Below, one piece after another: positions 20,361-30,316 of a DNA stretch of 64,000 nt (positions within the stretch are counted from its first letter, which is position 1; every line of letters starts with the position of its first letter). A model generated the notes under the pieces. It saw nothing but the letters and a program-made list of their open reading frames with translations. It was not told the DNA's origin and searched no databases. Position numbers and translations under genes: made by a program. The DNA is taken from the NCBI RefSeq assembly GCF_026898095.1, contig NZ_CP114015.1, positions 2,108,001 through 2,172,000 on the forward strand, in the 5' to 3' direction. The DNA is from Arthrobacter sp. ATA002 (GTDB lineage: Bacteria > Actinomycetota > Actinomycetes > Actinomycetales > Micrococcaceae).

Positions 20361-21730
20361 CGGGTTTTGTCTCGGTAATCGGCGTGACCGGCTGCGGTGG
20401 CCCTCCGCTGGTCTATAACGGGCAGGAACTCTCCAGCGTTGGGCAGTCACTGGAGGATATCGACGCCGCGTGGAAGCAAGCCGTTGCCAACGGCGTGAAA
20501 GCGACAGTCTCCGACGACTCGCGCTGCTATCTCCAAATTAGTGAAAACACAGTTGCCGGAGCTGCGGTCTGCGGCCCCATCCATTACCTCGGAGATGATG
20601 AAACAACGTGGGACGGGGCGCAGTGGGAACCAGTTGCTGACGGCAGGGACACATACTCCCTTAAGCCTCCGGGCAGCTTTACCCCCGGTCAGCAGTTGCA
20701 GGCGAACACTGAGCTGTACAGGCCGGATGATAAAGAACCCCCTGCCGATCTGGCCCTGAACGAGCCCGATGCTCCGGCAGCGGAGAAGGACACGCCATTC
20801 TGGCTGCCCGTGGCGCAGGCGCCCGGGGTGCCGGAGGCAACGGCCGTGACCCCCGGCAAGCCCGGAATCCTGAAGAGTCCGGCTGGAACCGTGAGCGTCA
20901 CCGGGACGGAAATATCCGACCGCGTGGGCGGTGCCGCCAATCGGCAGCAGGCCCCCGAAGACACGCAGTTCCTGACTATCCACTTTTCGGAGCTGACAGG
21001 ATTCGAGCCTTCTTCAGACGTGTCCGCCATGGCCGTGGCCGTAGGGGACAAGACGTATCCCATCGAAACAGCGGAAGGAGAATCAGTTGTTGTGCCGGTG
21101 GAAGGCGATGCGGAAACGGCACTCCTCCGGCTGACCTACGACGGATTGGACCAGGACCTGTCCCTGGCGGACCTGACCCGTATGGATGAGACTGCGGCGG
21201 TGGGCCTGTACAGCAACTTGGAGTCCGAGCCTAAGGAATCCGCGACCCGCAGCGGTGAATTGACGATGAACGCGGCGAAGGCAGATAACGCCTTCTCCGG
21301 GAGCCTCACCTTCGGAGTGAAAGCGGAACGGCTCGCCTACGACCAGGAGCGCAAGTGGCCCGCAGCCGGTATGTCCTGGCTCAAAGTGAGCCTCAGTACC
21401 AGCACCCGGGGACCGGAGTGGAAGGAAGAGAATTACAGGAGAGGCGTCTACAGCCTTACGAAAGCAATCGAAGCACCGACGTTGCAGGTTGACGGGAAGA
21501 ACATCACCGGAGAACTTGGCGATCTTAAGGACGACTTCCTAGGAGGGCAGGAGATCTGGTATCAGGTTCCGGCCGCATCTGCCCAGGCTATGTTTACCGC
21601 TGACGTGAAGATGGCAGGAGCACACAAGCCTGATTCAAGCACCGCCAAAAACCCGCCGGCTACTGTGGAACACGTCTATCAGATCCGGGATGTGAACCTT
21701 GAATTCGCTCCCCAGGCCAAAAACCAATAA
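20330..21730 (+). CDS. Putative lipoprotein of unknown function
   Basis: 466 aa. The start MQKKLTAAAIAGFVSVIGV is followed by the lipobox TGC (VTGC, Cys about residue 23), so it should be lipid-anchored outside the membrane. The mature part is acidic, with paired blocks such as VWYQ-type beta-rich stretches (SFSGSLTFGVKAERLAYDQE, EIWYQVPAASAQAMF) suggesting immunoglobulin-like beta domains; I recognise no family. It is a single gene, divergent from kdp and convergent with the glycosidase gene, whose C-terminal frame overlaps it by 52 bp. Confidence 0.75.
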   Translation: MQKKLTAAAIAGFVSVIGVTGCGGPPLVYNGQELSSVGQSLEDIDAAWKQAVANGVKATVSDDSRCYLQISENTVAGAAVCGPIHYLGDDETTWDGAQWEPVADGRDTYSLKPPGSFTPGQQLQANTELYRPDDKEPPADLALNEPDAPAAEKDTPFWLPVAQAPGVPEATAVTPGKPGILKSPAGTVSVTGTEISDRVGGAANRQQAPEDTQFLTIHFSELTGFEPSSDVSAMAVAVGDKTYPIETAEGESVVVPVEGDAETALLRLTYDGLDQDLSLADLTRMDETAAVGLYSNLESEPKESATRSGELTMNAAKADNAFSGSLTFGVKAERLAYDQERKWPAAGMSWLKVSLSTSTRGPEWKEENYRRGVYSLTKAIEAPTLQVDGKNITGELGDLKDDFLGGQEIWYQVPAASAQAMFTADVKMAGAHKPDSSTAKNPPATVEHVYQIRDVNLEFAPQAKNQ

Positions 21731-23169
21731 CTCATGTGATCCACGCTGCCCCGCCGCGGCCGCGGGTCTGGCCTGAACCCGGCCTGAACCCGGCTACGAT
21801 CCCCGGCTGCTGCCCCGGCCAGCACAACCCAGCCACCGGCCGGAAGGGTCAGCTGCCCGGACTGCGGATCCAGCCGGCCGCCGTCGCCGTCGCCGGCCAG
21901 TATCTCGCCGGCAGCGTTCGGCACGGGGACGGATGCCGCCTGATCCGCAAGGTTCAGGGCCACGAACAGCGAGTTGCCGGCGTCGAACACTTCGTAGAGG
22001 AGCTGTTCATTGCTCAGCGAATGCACCCGGGTCCGGGCCGAGTGTACCCAGGCATGGCGGCGGCGCAGCCCGATAAGTTCCCGATGCAGCCGGTACAGCG
22101 GCTGGCCAACCGCAGAAAGCTCGTCCGGAGACGCGGGGAAGGACGGCCGGATGTCATCGTCGCCTCCGGCCCGGTCCTCCTTGATTCCCCGGTACCCCTG
22201 CTCGTCCCCGTAGTAGACGGACGGGGTGCCCGGCAGCGTGAACAACAGCACCAATGCGTGGGGCAGCCGGGACGCGGTTTGCCCCGGGGCCGGGTCCAGC
22301 CGGCTGGCAATGCGGGTCACGTCGTGGTTGCCCACAAAGGTGAGCGGCACGAACGTGTCCAGGAACGTGTTGTGCCGCTGCAGCGCCCATTCGAGCTCGT
22401 AGAAATTCCCCTCCGACAGCGAACTCCAGATGGCTTTCCACAGCTCATACTGGGTAACGGAATCCAGCGTCCCGCCGCGTACTTCGGCCGGGTAATCGCC
22501 ATGGATGTATTCGCCCACGAAATAGGCGTCGGGGAATTCAGCACGCACGTCGTCCAGCACCCGGGCCCAGAACGCCGGGGGCACCGCGTAGGCGGCGTCC
22601 AGCCGCCAGCCGTCCACGCCGCGGCGCAGCCAGTGCTTCATCACGCCGGCCACGAAACCCGCCACGGCCGGTTCTTCGTGGTTCAGGGCGACGAGCTGGT
22701 GATGGCCCTCAAAATCCCGGTACGCGGGTTCAGTACCCGGTTTCCAGTCCCGGGGCCAGTCGAGGTGGAACCACTGTGCCGTGCCGGCACCCGGCCCTTG
22801 CTCCAATGCCTCGGCAAAGGGAGCGAACGTCCTGCCCGTGTGGTTGAAGACGCCGTCCAGGAGCACCCCGATCCCGCGGGAGCGGGCCTCACGGATCAGC
22901 TCGTCGAAATCGGCGTCAGCGCCCAGCCGCGGATCGACCTTGAAGTAGTCGGTGGTGTCATAACCGTGCGTTTCGGAGGCAAACACCGGCCCCAGGGCCA
23001 GGCCGGACGCCCCCATTTCCAGCAGGTAGTCCAGCCATCCGGTCAGGTGCCGCAGCCGGTGCCGCGGTGCTGAACCGCCGGATGCGGGCTGCGCCTTTTC
23101 CGCGCCGGTGAATCCCAGCGGATAGACCTGCCACCACACTGCGTGCTGCACCCAATCAGGTGTCGCCAT
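21679..23169 (-). CDS. GH13 alpha-amylase family glycosidase
   Basis: 496 aa from ATG 23169 (MATPDWVQHAVWWQVYPLGF). The four GH13 regions are visible: DGVFNHTG (I), GWRLDAAYA with the nucleophile Asp (II), FVGEYIHGD with the acid/base Glu (III) and FVGNHDVTR (IV). No signal peptide, so cytoplasmic; it probably acts on maltodextrin or trehalose-type alpha-glucosides. The last about 40 residues (from GDRSRVQAGF) are Arg/Pro-rich, run into the convergent lipoprotein gene and look like a frameshift tail; the genuine end is probably near 21770-21800. ATG is preferred over the upstream in-frame start at 23316 because similarity begins there. Confidence 0.88.
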   Translation of the reverse strand: MATPDWVQHAVWWQVYPLGFTGAEKAQPASGGSAPRHRLRHLTGWLDYLLEMGASGLALGPVFASETHGYDTTDYFKVDPRLGADADFDELIREARSRGIGVLLDGVFNHTGRTFAPFAEALEQGPGAGTAQWFHLDWPRDWKPGTEPAYRDFEGHHQLVALNHEEPAVAGFVAGVMKHWLRRGVDGWRLDAAYAVPPAFWARVLDDVRAEFPDAYFVGEYIHGDYPAEVRGGTLDSVTQYELWKAIWSSLSEGNFYELEWALQRHNTFLDTFVPLTFVGNHDVTRIASRLDPAPGQTASRLPHALVLLFTLPGTPSVYYGDEQGYRGIKEDRAGGDDDIRPSFPASPDELSAVGQPLYRLHRELIGLRRRHAWVHSARTRVHSLSNEQLLYEVFDAGNSLFVALNLADQAASVPVPNAAGEILAGDGDGGRLDPQSGQLTLPAGGWVVLAGAAAGDRSRVQAGFRPDPRPRRGSVDHMSYWFLAWGANSRFTSRI

Positions 23170-23269
23170 TACGCTTTGCCCTTCCGTCGCCGGTACCTTC
23201 CCCGGAACCAGTGTGTCATCAGCAGCCTTACCAACGGGAATCCGGGGTGACCGGAGTGGGCAGACAAAA

Positions 23270-23307
23270 GGAGGGACCGGCGTCGTACTTCCGACGCCGG
23301 CCCCTCC
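23270..23307 (-). terminator. Terminator downstream of RNase J gene
   Basis: Arms 23270-23285 and 23292-23307 pair over 16 bp with one mismatch (GGAGGG.CCGGCGTCG), loop of 6. Read on the minus strand the stem is followed by CTTTTG, a rho-independent pattern that fits the end of the RNase J gene at 23346. Confidence 0.8.
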
Positions 23308-23345
23308 CCGCTGCACGGAACTACTGTTCCGGAACGGCTGCTGCT

Positions 23346-24980
23346 TTAGGCATCCACAACAATCGCGGTGATCGCCGGGGTGCGGTTGTAGAAGCGGCGC
23401 ATCCAGTTGGCGGTGGCGCGCTCGATGATGGCTTCCGGGTCCTCGCTGCGTCCGCCGCGGCCACGGCCGGCCGCATCGTTGATGGCCTTCTCCACAGCGG
23501 CTTCGGCCTTCTTGACGTCACCGGGCGTGCAGGCGAAGCCCTTGATGAAGAACTCCGGCGGTTCGGCCACCGTGTTGGTGTCGGGGTCGATGAGCGCCAG
23601 GACCGTGACCGAACCCTGCTCCGAGAGCTGCATGCGCTCCTTGAGGTCGTCCTCGGTGGTGTGCCCAACGCTGTCGCCGTCCACGAACACCAGGCCCACG
23701 GGAACCTTGCCCGAAATGGAGGCGCGGCCGCGGCGCAGATCAACGGTTACGCCGTCTTCGGCAATAACGACGTCGCGCGGGTCCATGCCGGTGGCGACGG
23801 CGACGGCCGCATTGGCCTTGAGGTGGCGCCACTCGCCGTGGACCGGCATGACGTTGCGCGGCTTGACGATGTTGTAGCAGTAGGCGAGTTCGCCGGCACT
23901 GGCGTGGCCCGAGACGTGGACCTTCGCGTTGCCCTTGTGCACCACGTTGGCGCCCAGCTTGGTCAGGGAGTTGATGACGCCGTAGATGGCGTTCTCGTTG
24001 CCCGGGATCAGGGAGCTGGCCAGCAGGACAGTGTCGCCCTCGTGGATGCGGATCGCGTGGTCCTTGTTGGCCATGCGGGACAGGGCGGCCAGCGGCTCAC
24101 CCTGCGAGCCGGTGCAGATCAGGACAACCTTGTGGTCGTCGGAGCGCTGCAGCTGCTTGAAGTCCACCAGGAGGCCCTTGGGGATGTTCAGGTAGCCCAG
24201 TTCCTCGGCGATGGTCATATTCCGGACCATGGACCGGCCCACGAACGCAACCTTGCGCTTGTAGCGGTCGGCAGCGTCGATGACCTGCTGGATGCGGTGG
24301 ATGTGGCTGGCGAAGCTGGAAACGATGATCCGGCGCGGCGCGGTCCGGAACACCGTATCGATGGCGGGAGCGAGCTCCTTTTCCGAGGCCATGAAGCCGG
24401 GGACGTCGGCGTTGGTGGAGTCGGTGAGGAACAGGTCCACGCCTTCGGCGCCCAGCCGGGCAAAGCCGGCCAGGTCGGTGATGCGGCGGTCCAGCGGGAA
24501 CTGGTCCATCTTGAAGTCGCCGGTGTGCAGCACCATGCCGGCCTCGGTGCGGATGGCCACGGCCAGGCTGTCCGGGATGGAGTGGTTGACGGCCACGAAT
24601 TCGAGGTCGAAACCGCCCATGGTCCGGCGGTCGCCCTCCTTGACCTGGACGAGCTTCGGAGTGATGCGGTGTTCCTTGAGCTTGGCTTCCACGAACGCCA
24701 GCGTCAGCTTGGAACCAATCAGGGGAATGTCAGCGCGTTCGCGCAGCAGGTAGGGAATGCCGCCAATGTGGTCTTCGTGGCCGTGGGTCAGCACAACGCC
24801 GACAACGTCATCGAGGCGGTCACGGATGTAGGAGAAGTCAGGCAGGATGAGGTTGACGCCGGGGTGGATTTCCTCGGGGAAAAGGACGCCGCAGTCAACG
24901 ATCAGCAGCTTGCCGTCGAATTCAAAAACGGTCATATTCCTGCCGATTTCGCCAATGCCGCCCAGCGCAACAATGCGCAT
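23346..24980 (-). CDS. rnj: Ribonuclease J
   Basis: 544 aa from ATG 24980, beginning MRIVALGGIGEIGRNM. The beta-lactamase motif HGHEDHIGG, HTGDFKMD, the beta-CASP segment (STNADVPG, SSFASHIHR, CTGSQGEP, HVSGHA) and the C-terminal domain are present. RNase J matures and degrades RNA as 5'-3' exonuclease and endonuclease. The family usually has 10-20 more N-terminal residues: upstream, GTG 25033 gives VNRTAAALKAPG and, with one base restored in CCCCCGGG near 25000, reads into ELAKGTMRIV, so the true start is probably 25033. Confidence 0.95.
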   Translation of the reverse strand: MRIVALGGIGEIGRNMTVFEFDGKLLIVDCGVLFPEEIHPGVNLILPDFSYIRDRLDDVVGVVLTHGHEDHIGGIPYLLRERADIPLIGSKLTLAFVEAKLKEHRITPKLVQVKEGDRRTMGGFDLEFVAVNHSIPDSLAVAIRTEAGMVLHTGDFKMDQFPLDRRITDLAGFARLGAEGVDLFLTDSTNADVPGFMASEKELAPAIDTVFRTAPRRIIVSSFASHIHRIQQVIDAADRYKRKVAFVGRSMVRNMTIAEELGYLNIPKGLLVDFKQLQRSDDHKVVLICTGSQGEPLAALSRMANKDHAIRIHEGDTVLLASSLIPGNENAIYGVINSLTKLGANVVHKGNAKVHVSGHASAGELAYCYNIVKPRNVMPVHGEWRHLKANAAVAVATGMDPRDVVIAEDGVTVDLRRGRASISGKVPVGLVFVDGDSVGHTTEDDLKERMQLSEQGSVTVLALIDPDTNTVAEPPEFFIKGFACTPGDVKKAEAAVEKAINDAAGRGRGGRSEDPEAIIERATANWMRRFYNRTPAITAIVVDA

Positions 24981-25289
24981 GGTTCCTTTGGCGAGTTCCC
25001 GGGGGCTTTTAGTGCGGCAGCTGTTCTATTCACGGATGAAGATTCTTTCGTCGGGTACGGGTTTACTACGGGGGTGCTGTGGCGCGTAGCCGCGGCACCA
25101 GGAGGTCAGTGGTCCGTTTCGGGGCCGGCTCCCCCGTGCCCGCGCGCAGATACGCGCACCCTGGGCCGCAGGGCCGCCGCTCTGATCCCCGTTGGATGCA
25201 AAGCGGTGAGCCCGGGCGGGCGGAGTCGCCCAAAACCTTTGGACTCTCTTATCTTCTCATTTTCTTCTGCTATTACCGCATTCGGGGTT

Positions 25290-25754
25290 TCATGGCCGCT
25301 GCCCGAGCTCGGCATAGACCGCCGTCAGCCCCCGCTCCAGCGCCTGCAGGTCCTCCAGCGGCAGCCGGGCAAGCAGCGCCGAACTAAGTTCCGGCGGGTC
25401 GGCGACAAGGCGGCGGACCAGCGTACGGCCCAGAGGGGTGGCGTGGACCCTGCGGACCCGGCCGTCCTTCCCGTCCCGGTTCCGGGCCGCAGCACCCTGC
25501 GCGACGAGCCGGTCAATGAGGCCGGACATGGAGGCCAGCGACACTCCGAAGGAGTCGGCCAGTCCCCGCCCCGTTGCCCCGTCCTCGGTGGTGGCCAGGA
25601 CCGCCAGTACCTTCAGCTGCTGAATGGTCAGGTCCGTTGTCAGGAGCGAATCGAGGAGCAGCGGCAGCGTAGATGCCTGATAGGAGTCGGACAGCGCTTT
25701 CAGTTTCTTGAGGACACGGGCGCGTTCGCGCTGCACATCCCTTCCGTCAGTCAT
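25290..25754 (-). CDS. MarR family transcriptional regulator
   Basis: 154 aa. Winged-helix MarR pattern: TDLTIQQLKVLAVLATTEDG, GRGLADSFGVSLASMSGLID (recognition helix), then the wing DGKDGRVRRVHATPLGR. ATG 25754 is chosen because the MarR N-terminal helix begins shortly after; the longer frame from 25808 would read through the regulatory region. It is divergent from the monooxygenase gene, and the palindrome between them is its likely operator. Confidence 0.85.
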   Translation of the reverse strand: MTDGRDVQRERARVLKKLKALSDSYQASTLPLLLDSLLTTDLTIQQLKVLAVLATTEDGATGRGLADSFGVSLASMSGLIDRLVAQGAAARNRDGKDGRVRRVHATPLGRTLVRRLVADPPELSSALLARLPLEDLQALERGLTAVYAELGQRP

Positions 25755-25815
25755 TCCTTCACCGTAGCGGCCGGGCGCCGGTCGGGAAACACACCGGTCA
25801 GGAAACATTCAGCCC

Positions 25816-25842
25816 AAATGGTTAGGCTGAAACTAACCATTT
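25816..25842. promoter_or_regulatory. Inverted repeat between marR and monooxygenase gene (MarR box)
   Basis: AAATGGTTAG (25816-25825), spacer GCTGAAA, CTAACCATTT (25833-25842): perfect 10-bp arms. The inner TTAG...CTAA is the usual MarR operator layout. It lies 62 bp before the MarR start and 89 bp before the monooxygenase start. Confidence 0.8.
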
Positions 25843-25930
25843 TCTCTGGATGGCCAAGATCCACAGGCATTCCGGTGAGGGCGAATCGGGGGACCCGCCG
25901 GGATGCTTACACACACAGTTAGGACGATTG

Positions 25931-27771
25931 ATGAGCAATCACAGTGCGGCCTCCGGCGGTCTCAGCCTCAATGCCGGTAAGCGCGAAGAAGAGCTCGACG
26001 CAGCGTCGCTGCGGGCGAAGTACAAAGCGGAACGGGACCGGCGCATCCGGCCTGACGGCGCCGGGCAGTACCTGCCGACGACAGGAACCTTCGGCTACTA
26101 CGCCACCGACCCCTACACGGAACGGACGGAACGGGAACCGCTGACCGACTCCGTGGAGGTCCTGGTCATTGGCGGCGGCTTTGGCGGCCTGGTGACCGGG
26201 GCCCGGCTGCGGCAGGCCGGCATCGAGGATATCCGGATGATGGATGAGGCCGGTGATTTCGGCGGAACCTGGTATTGGAACCGGTACCCCGGCATCCGGT
26301 GTGACATCGAGTCCTATGTCTACCTGCCGCTGCTGGAGGAAGTCGGTACCATGCCGGGCGAACGCTACGCCCCGGGCGAGGAAATCCGGCAGCACGCGGT
26401 GGCCATTGCCCGGACTTTCGACCTTTACCGTGACGCCGTCTTCCACACCCGGGTCACCAGCCTGGTGTGGGACGAGGACGCCTTCGAATGGGTCGTCGAG
26501 ACGGACCGCGGTGACCGCATGCGTGCCCGCCAGGTGATCACGTCCTCGGGAACCCTGACGCAGCCCAAGCTTCCCGGCATCCCGGGCATTGAGACGTTCA
26601 AGGGCCACACGTTCCATACCAGCCGCTGGGACTACGGCTACACCGGCGGTGACCAGTTCGGCAACCTCTCCAAGCTGGGCGACAAAGGGTTGCGGTAGTG
26701 GGCACCGGTGCGACCGGCATCCAGGTCATCCCCATGGTGGCGCGGGACGCGGAGCAGCTCCTGGTCTTTCAGCGCACTCCCTCGTCCGTGGACGTGCGGG
26801 ACAACCGGCCCACCGACCCGGACTGGGCCGCGTCCCTGCAGCCGGGCTGGCAGCAGGAACGCATGGAGAATTTTCTTGCCCAGGTCTCCGGTGAGCCGGT
26901 GGAGGAGGACCTCATCCGCGACGGCTGGACCTCCACGGCCCAGCTGCAGCGCAAAATGATCAGCGGCGCCGTTGACACCTCCCTTTCCGCGGAGGAGCGG
27001 GAGCGGATTGACGAGCTCGTGGACTTCCGCAAGATGAACTCCATTAGGGCCCGCGTGGAGGAGGTCGTTGAGGATCCGGCCACCGCCGAACTGCTCAAGC
27101 CGTGGTACCGCTACATGTGCAAGCGGCCAACGTTCAGCGACTTCTATCTGGAGGCCTTTAACCGCCCCAACGTCACATTGGTGGACACGGCCGACTTCGG
27201 GGGAATCACCCGGATGACCGAAACGTCCATTGTGGTGGGCGACACCGAGTACGAGGTGGACTGTGTCATTTTCGCCACCGGGTTCGACGTGGGCGTTTCG
27301 GGAGTGACGTCCGGTGCCATGCCGGTCACGGGCCGCGGCGGTCGGACGCTGCTCGAAGCGTGGGGCCGGGGTCCGCGGACGCTGCACGGCTTCTACACCC
27401 ACGGCTTCCCCAACCTGTTCCACCTGGGCCCGCTGCAGAACGCGAATTCGGTGAATTTTGTGCACATCCTGCTGGAACAGGCCAATCACATCGCGGCCGT
27501 CATAGCGAAAGCCCGAGACGTTGGTGCCGACTTCATCGAGCCCACGGCCGAAGCCGAGGATCAGTGGTGCCGGACCATCCAGGAACTCTCACCCAACAAC
27601 CGGAAGTTCCAGGCCGAATGCACCCCGGGATATTACAACGGTGAGGGCAACCCGCCGCCGGTGAGCTTCTCCTACGGTCCCGGCCCCGTGTCGTTCCACC
27701 GCCTGCTGAAGAAATGGCGGGAGGAGAACATTCTCGACGTCCTGGCCGTGAAGCAGCACCAGGAGGCCTAG
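25931..27771 (+). CDS. Flavin-containing Baeyer-Villiger monooxygenase (frameshifted)
   Basis: About 613 aa after repair. FAD site VIGGGFGG (about residue 78), GTWYWNRYPGIRCDIES, the Baeyer-Villiger fingerprint FKGHTFHTSRWDY, then the NADPH site VVGTGATG. One G is missing at 26685-26690, restoring DKGVAVVGTGATG. It would insert oxygen next to a ketone, giving an ester or lactone. The long N-terminal extension before the FAD site and the motif spacing resemble the cyclododecanone/cyclopentadecanone/steroid monooxygenase group. Its closeness to steroid genes makes a steroid ketone a possible substrate, but it has its own MarR control. Confidence 0.88.
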
Positions 27772-27803
27772 AGGGTTCGAGGATCCGCTCTCCCGTGGCC
27801 AAG

Positions 27804-27839
27804 AAGCACTCCGGGCGGCCGCAGCCGCCCGGAGTGCTT
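27804..27839. terminator. Bidirectional terminator, perfect 16-bp stem
   Basis: AAGCACTCCGGGCGGC (27804-27819), loop CGCA, and its exact complement at 27824-27839. It lies between the convergent monooxygenase and cytochrome b-type genes. A's on the left and T's on the right arm end allow use on both strands. Confidence 0.85.
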
Positions 27840-27855
27840 GGAACGTTAGCTCCGG

Positions 27856-29325
27856 CTAGCGTCCCACCTTGCCGAAGAGCGAGGCAATCGGTGCCAGGAT
27901 GAGCGGACGGGCCGCAAACCAGGCGCCCGCCATGGCCAGCAGCGAGAGGAAGAAGATCCAGAAGCCGAACCAGTTCACCGCGTCCTGCCCGCCGTACATG
28001 TGATTCAGGTTTCGCAGGGCCCCGGTGGAGAGCACCAGGGCGACGTGCACGATGATGAATCCGACGAAATAGAACATCACGGGAAGATGGATGGCCCGTG
28101 CCGCTTCGATGGGATAGGCGGCGCTTAGCCGCTTGGCCTTCGAAGGCCAGAGATCGGACATCCGGAATCCGCTAACGGCAGCAAGGGGGCTGCGATAAAG
28201 ATCGTGGTGAAGTAGGCCAGCACCTGCAGGCTGTTGTAGTTGACCCAGCCGTTCTCCGTGGGCCAGTCCAGTGACGCGTACTGCAGGGCAGCCGACAGGG
28301 CATTGGGGAAAACGTCCCAGCTCGTGGGCACCACCCGCATCCACTGGCCGGTGAACAGGAGCAGAACCACGAAGAGCGCACCGTTGACCAGCCACAGCAG
28401 ATCCAGCGACTGGTGCAGCCACAGGGTGATGCTGATCTTTTTCGGGTTCTTCCCCCAGCGCGGGGTCCAGGAGGCCGGCGGCTTACGCTGCGTCCGGACC
28501 TGCCAGCCCGAGCGGATGATAAGGACCATGAAGAACGCGTTGAAAAAGTGCTGCCAGCCGAGCCAACCCGGCAGGCCCACGGGTGCGCCGTCCGGAAGAT
28601 GGCTCTCACCCGGATATTCGCTGATGAAGCCCTGCACTGATTCAAGCGTAACCAGCCACCGTGCGACCAGCACGACCACGGCCATGAGCCCCAGAAGCAC
28701 GGCGGCTCCAATTCCGGCGCGCACCAGGCGGCTGCGGCCGGAGCCGGCACCCGGCGGCGTTCCCGCCGGCTCCCCCGCCGGTTTCAGCGGTGCAGCCCGT
28801 CCGGCAGGAGACTGGCTTCGGGCAGCGGACGCCGGAGCCGAAACGGCGGCCGGTTGCGGAGCGGCAGCTTCCGCCGCGGGAGGAAACCCGCCGCCGGCAG
28901 CCGGCCGCGGCATCCCCTGGCGCCGCCCAGCAGCCGCAGCCGGTGCAGCCGATTGCGCAGCAGCAGCCCCCGGTGCAGCTTGGGCGGCAGCAGGTGCGGC
29001 ATTGCCGTCCGCAGCCGGATCGGGGCAGGCCCCGGCGCCGGCCCGCCGCCGGTGCAGCAGCCGGGGCTGATGCACCGGCGGACTCCGAAACCGGAGCCGG
29101 TGCCGCTTGGGCAGCGGATGGAACGGCACCGCCGGCGCCCGGGCGGGGAAGCCCCTGGCGCCGTCCCGCAGGCGCTGCAGGACCGGCAGCCGGCCCCGCT
29201 GCATCCGGCATAGCCGTTGCCGCGGCGTCCTGATCCTTCTCCCTCGAACCGTCAGCGGATCCGGCGTCCGCGGTGCCGACATTGCCGGCACCGCCGGGAA
29301 CCCGGGGCAGCCCCTTCCTCACCAT
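27856..29325 (-). CDS. Cytochrome b-type membrane protein with repeated GLPR-motif tail (frameshifted)
   Basis: About 490 aa after repair. ATG 29325 starts 5 bp after the etfA stop region. Residues 1 to about 190 are an Ala/Pro-rich tail with four copies of a basic motif: [33 protein letters not shown] and [13 protein letters not shown]. The C-terminal half has about four to five membrane helices with His-containing turns ([54 protein letters not shown]), the pattern of di-heme cytochrome b561/hydrogenase b-subunit proteins. Shifts near 29025-29035 and 28180. Directly behind etfBA, it is a candidate electron acceptor for the flavoprotein at the membrane; heme binding is inferred. Confidence 0.75.
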
Positions 29326-29329
29326 GGAG

Positions 29330-30316
29330 CTACCCCCGCTTCGCTTCGATCGCGCTGACCAGCTGGGGCACTACGCTGAACAGGTCTCCCACGACGCCGA
29401 AGTCCGCAATTTCAAAGATGGGCGCGTCGGCGTCCTTGTTGATCGCGATGATGGTCTTGGCGGTCTGCATGCCGGCGCGGTGCTGGATTGCACCGGAGAT
29501 GCCCAGTGCAATGTAGAGCTGCGGAGCGACGGTAACGCCCGTCTGGCCAACCTGCATTGTTTGCGGCACATATCCGGCGTCCACTGCTGCACGCGACGCA
29601 CCGATTGCTCCGCCGAGCGCATCGGCGAGGTTCTCCACGAGGGCGAAGTTATCGCCCGAACCCACGCCGCGGCCGCCGGCAACGACTACTTCAGCACCGC
29701 GCAGTTCGGGGCGCGACGAGGCGGCAACCGTCTCTTCGTAATGGGTGATCTGCGCGTCGGGTGTGCCCGAAGCGGTAACTGCGAGCACCTCGAAAGCGCC
29801 GTCCTGCGCCTCGGCCCGGACACTTGAGGAGCCCTGGCGCAGCGTGATGACAAGCGAGCCGGTGGAAGCTGCGGAATCGACGTTGTAGGCGCCGCCGTAG
29901 ACCGAGTGGTGGGCCACAACGCCCTCTTCATCCCGGGAGACACCTACGGCGTCGGCCGCAATCGGAGAGCCGGAGCGGGCGGCAAAGCGCCCCGCGGCAT
30001 CCCTGCCCTGCACGGAGTTCGAGACCAGCACGGCCTCAGGGGAAAGCGCTGCGGCGGCTGCGCTGAGCGCATCCACGATCGGCGAAACCGACGCCGTCGT
30101 CAGCTCGTCCGATTCGCTGACCATGACATAACCCGCTCCCAGCGCCGCCAGCTCAGCACTGAGCCGGTCCGCACTGCCCGGCGCGGCAACGGCAAGGGCC
30201 ACAGGCGTGCCCACCGTGGAAGCGGCGCCGATGACCTCTGCAGCACTGCTGCGCAGCTGGCCCGACGGCGAGACATCGACGAGCACGAGAATGGGGTTCG
30301 AAGGGTAGGCGGTCAT
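29330..30316 (-). CDS. etfA: Electron transfer flavoprotein alpha subunit
   Basis: 328 aa. N-terminal [20 protein letters not shown], then the FAD domain: [60 protein letters not shown] and [20 protein letters not shown]. It holds the FAD that takes electrons from acyl-CoA dehydrogenases. Its ATG overlaps the etfB stop by one base, and it is followed at once by the cytochrome b-type gene. Confidence 0.96.
   Translation of the reverse strand: MTAYPSNPILVLVDVSPSGQLRSSAAEVIGAASTVGTPVALAVAAPGSADRLSAELAALGAGYVMVSESDELTTASVSPIVDALSAAAAALSPEAVLVSNSVQGRDAAGRFAARSGSPIAADAVGVSRDEEGVVAHHSVYGGAYNVDSAASTGSLVITLRQGSSSVRAEAQDGAFEVLAVTASGTPDAQITHYEETVAASSRPELRGAEVVVAGGRGVGSGDNFALVENLADALGGAIGASRAAVDAGYVPQTMQVGQTGVTVAPQLYIALGISGAIQHRAGMQTAKTIIAINKDADAPIFEIADFGVVGDLFSVVPQLVSAIEAKRG

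Noticed and set aside
23160-25922. 920-codon open frame on the plus strand opposite the RNase J gene
   Set aside because: Antisense shadow of rnj and marR; the minus-strand proteins carry all family motifs.
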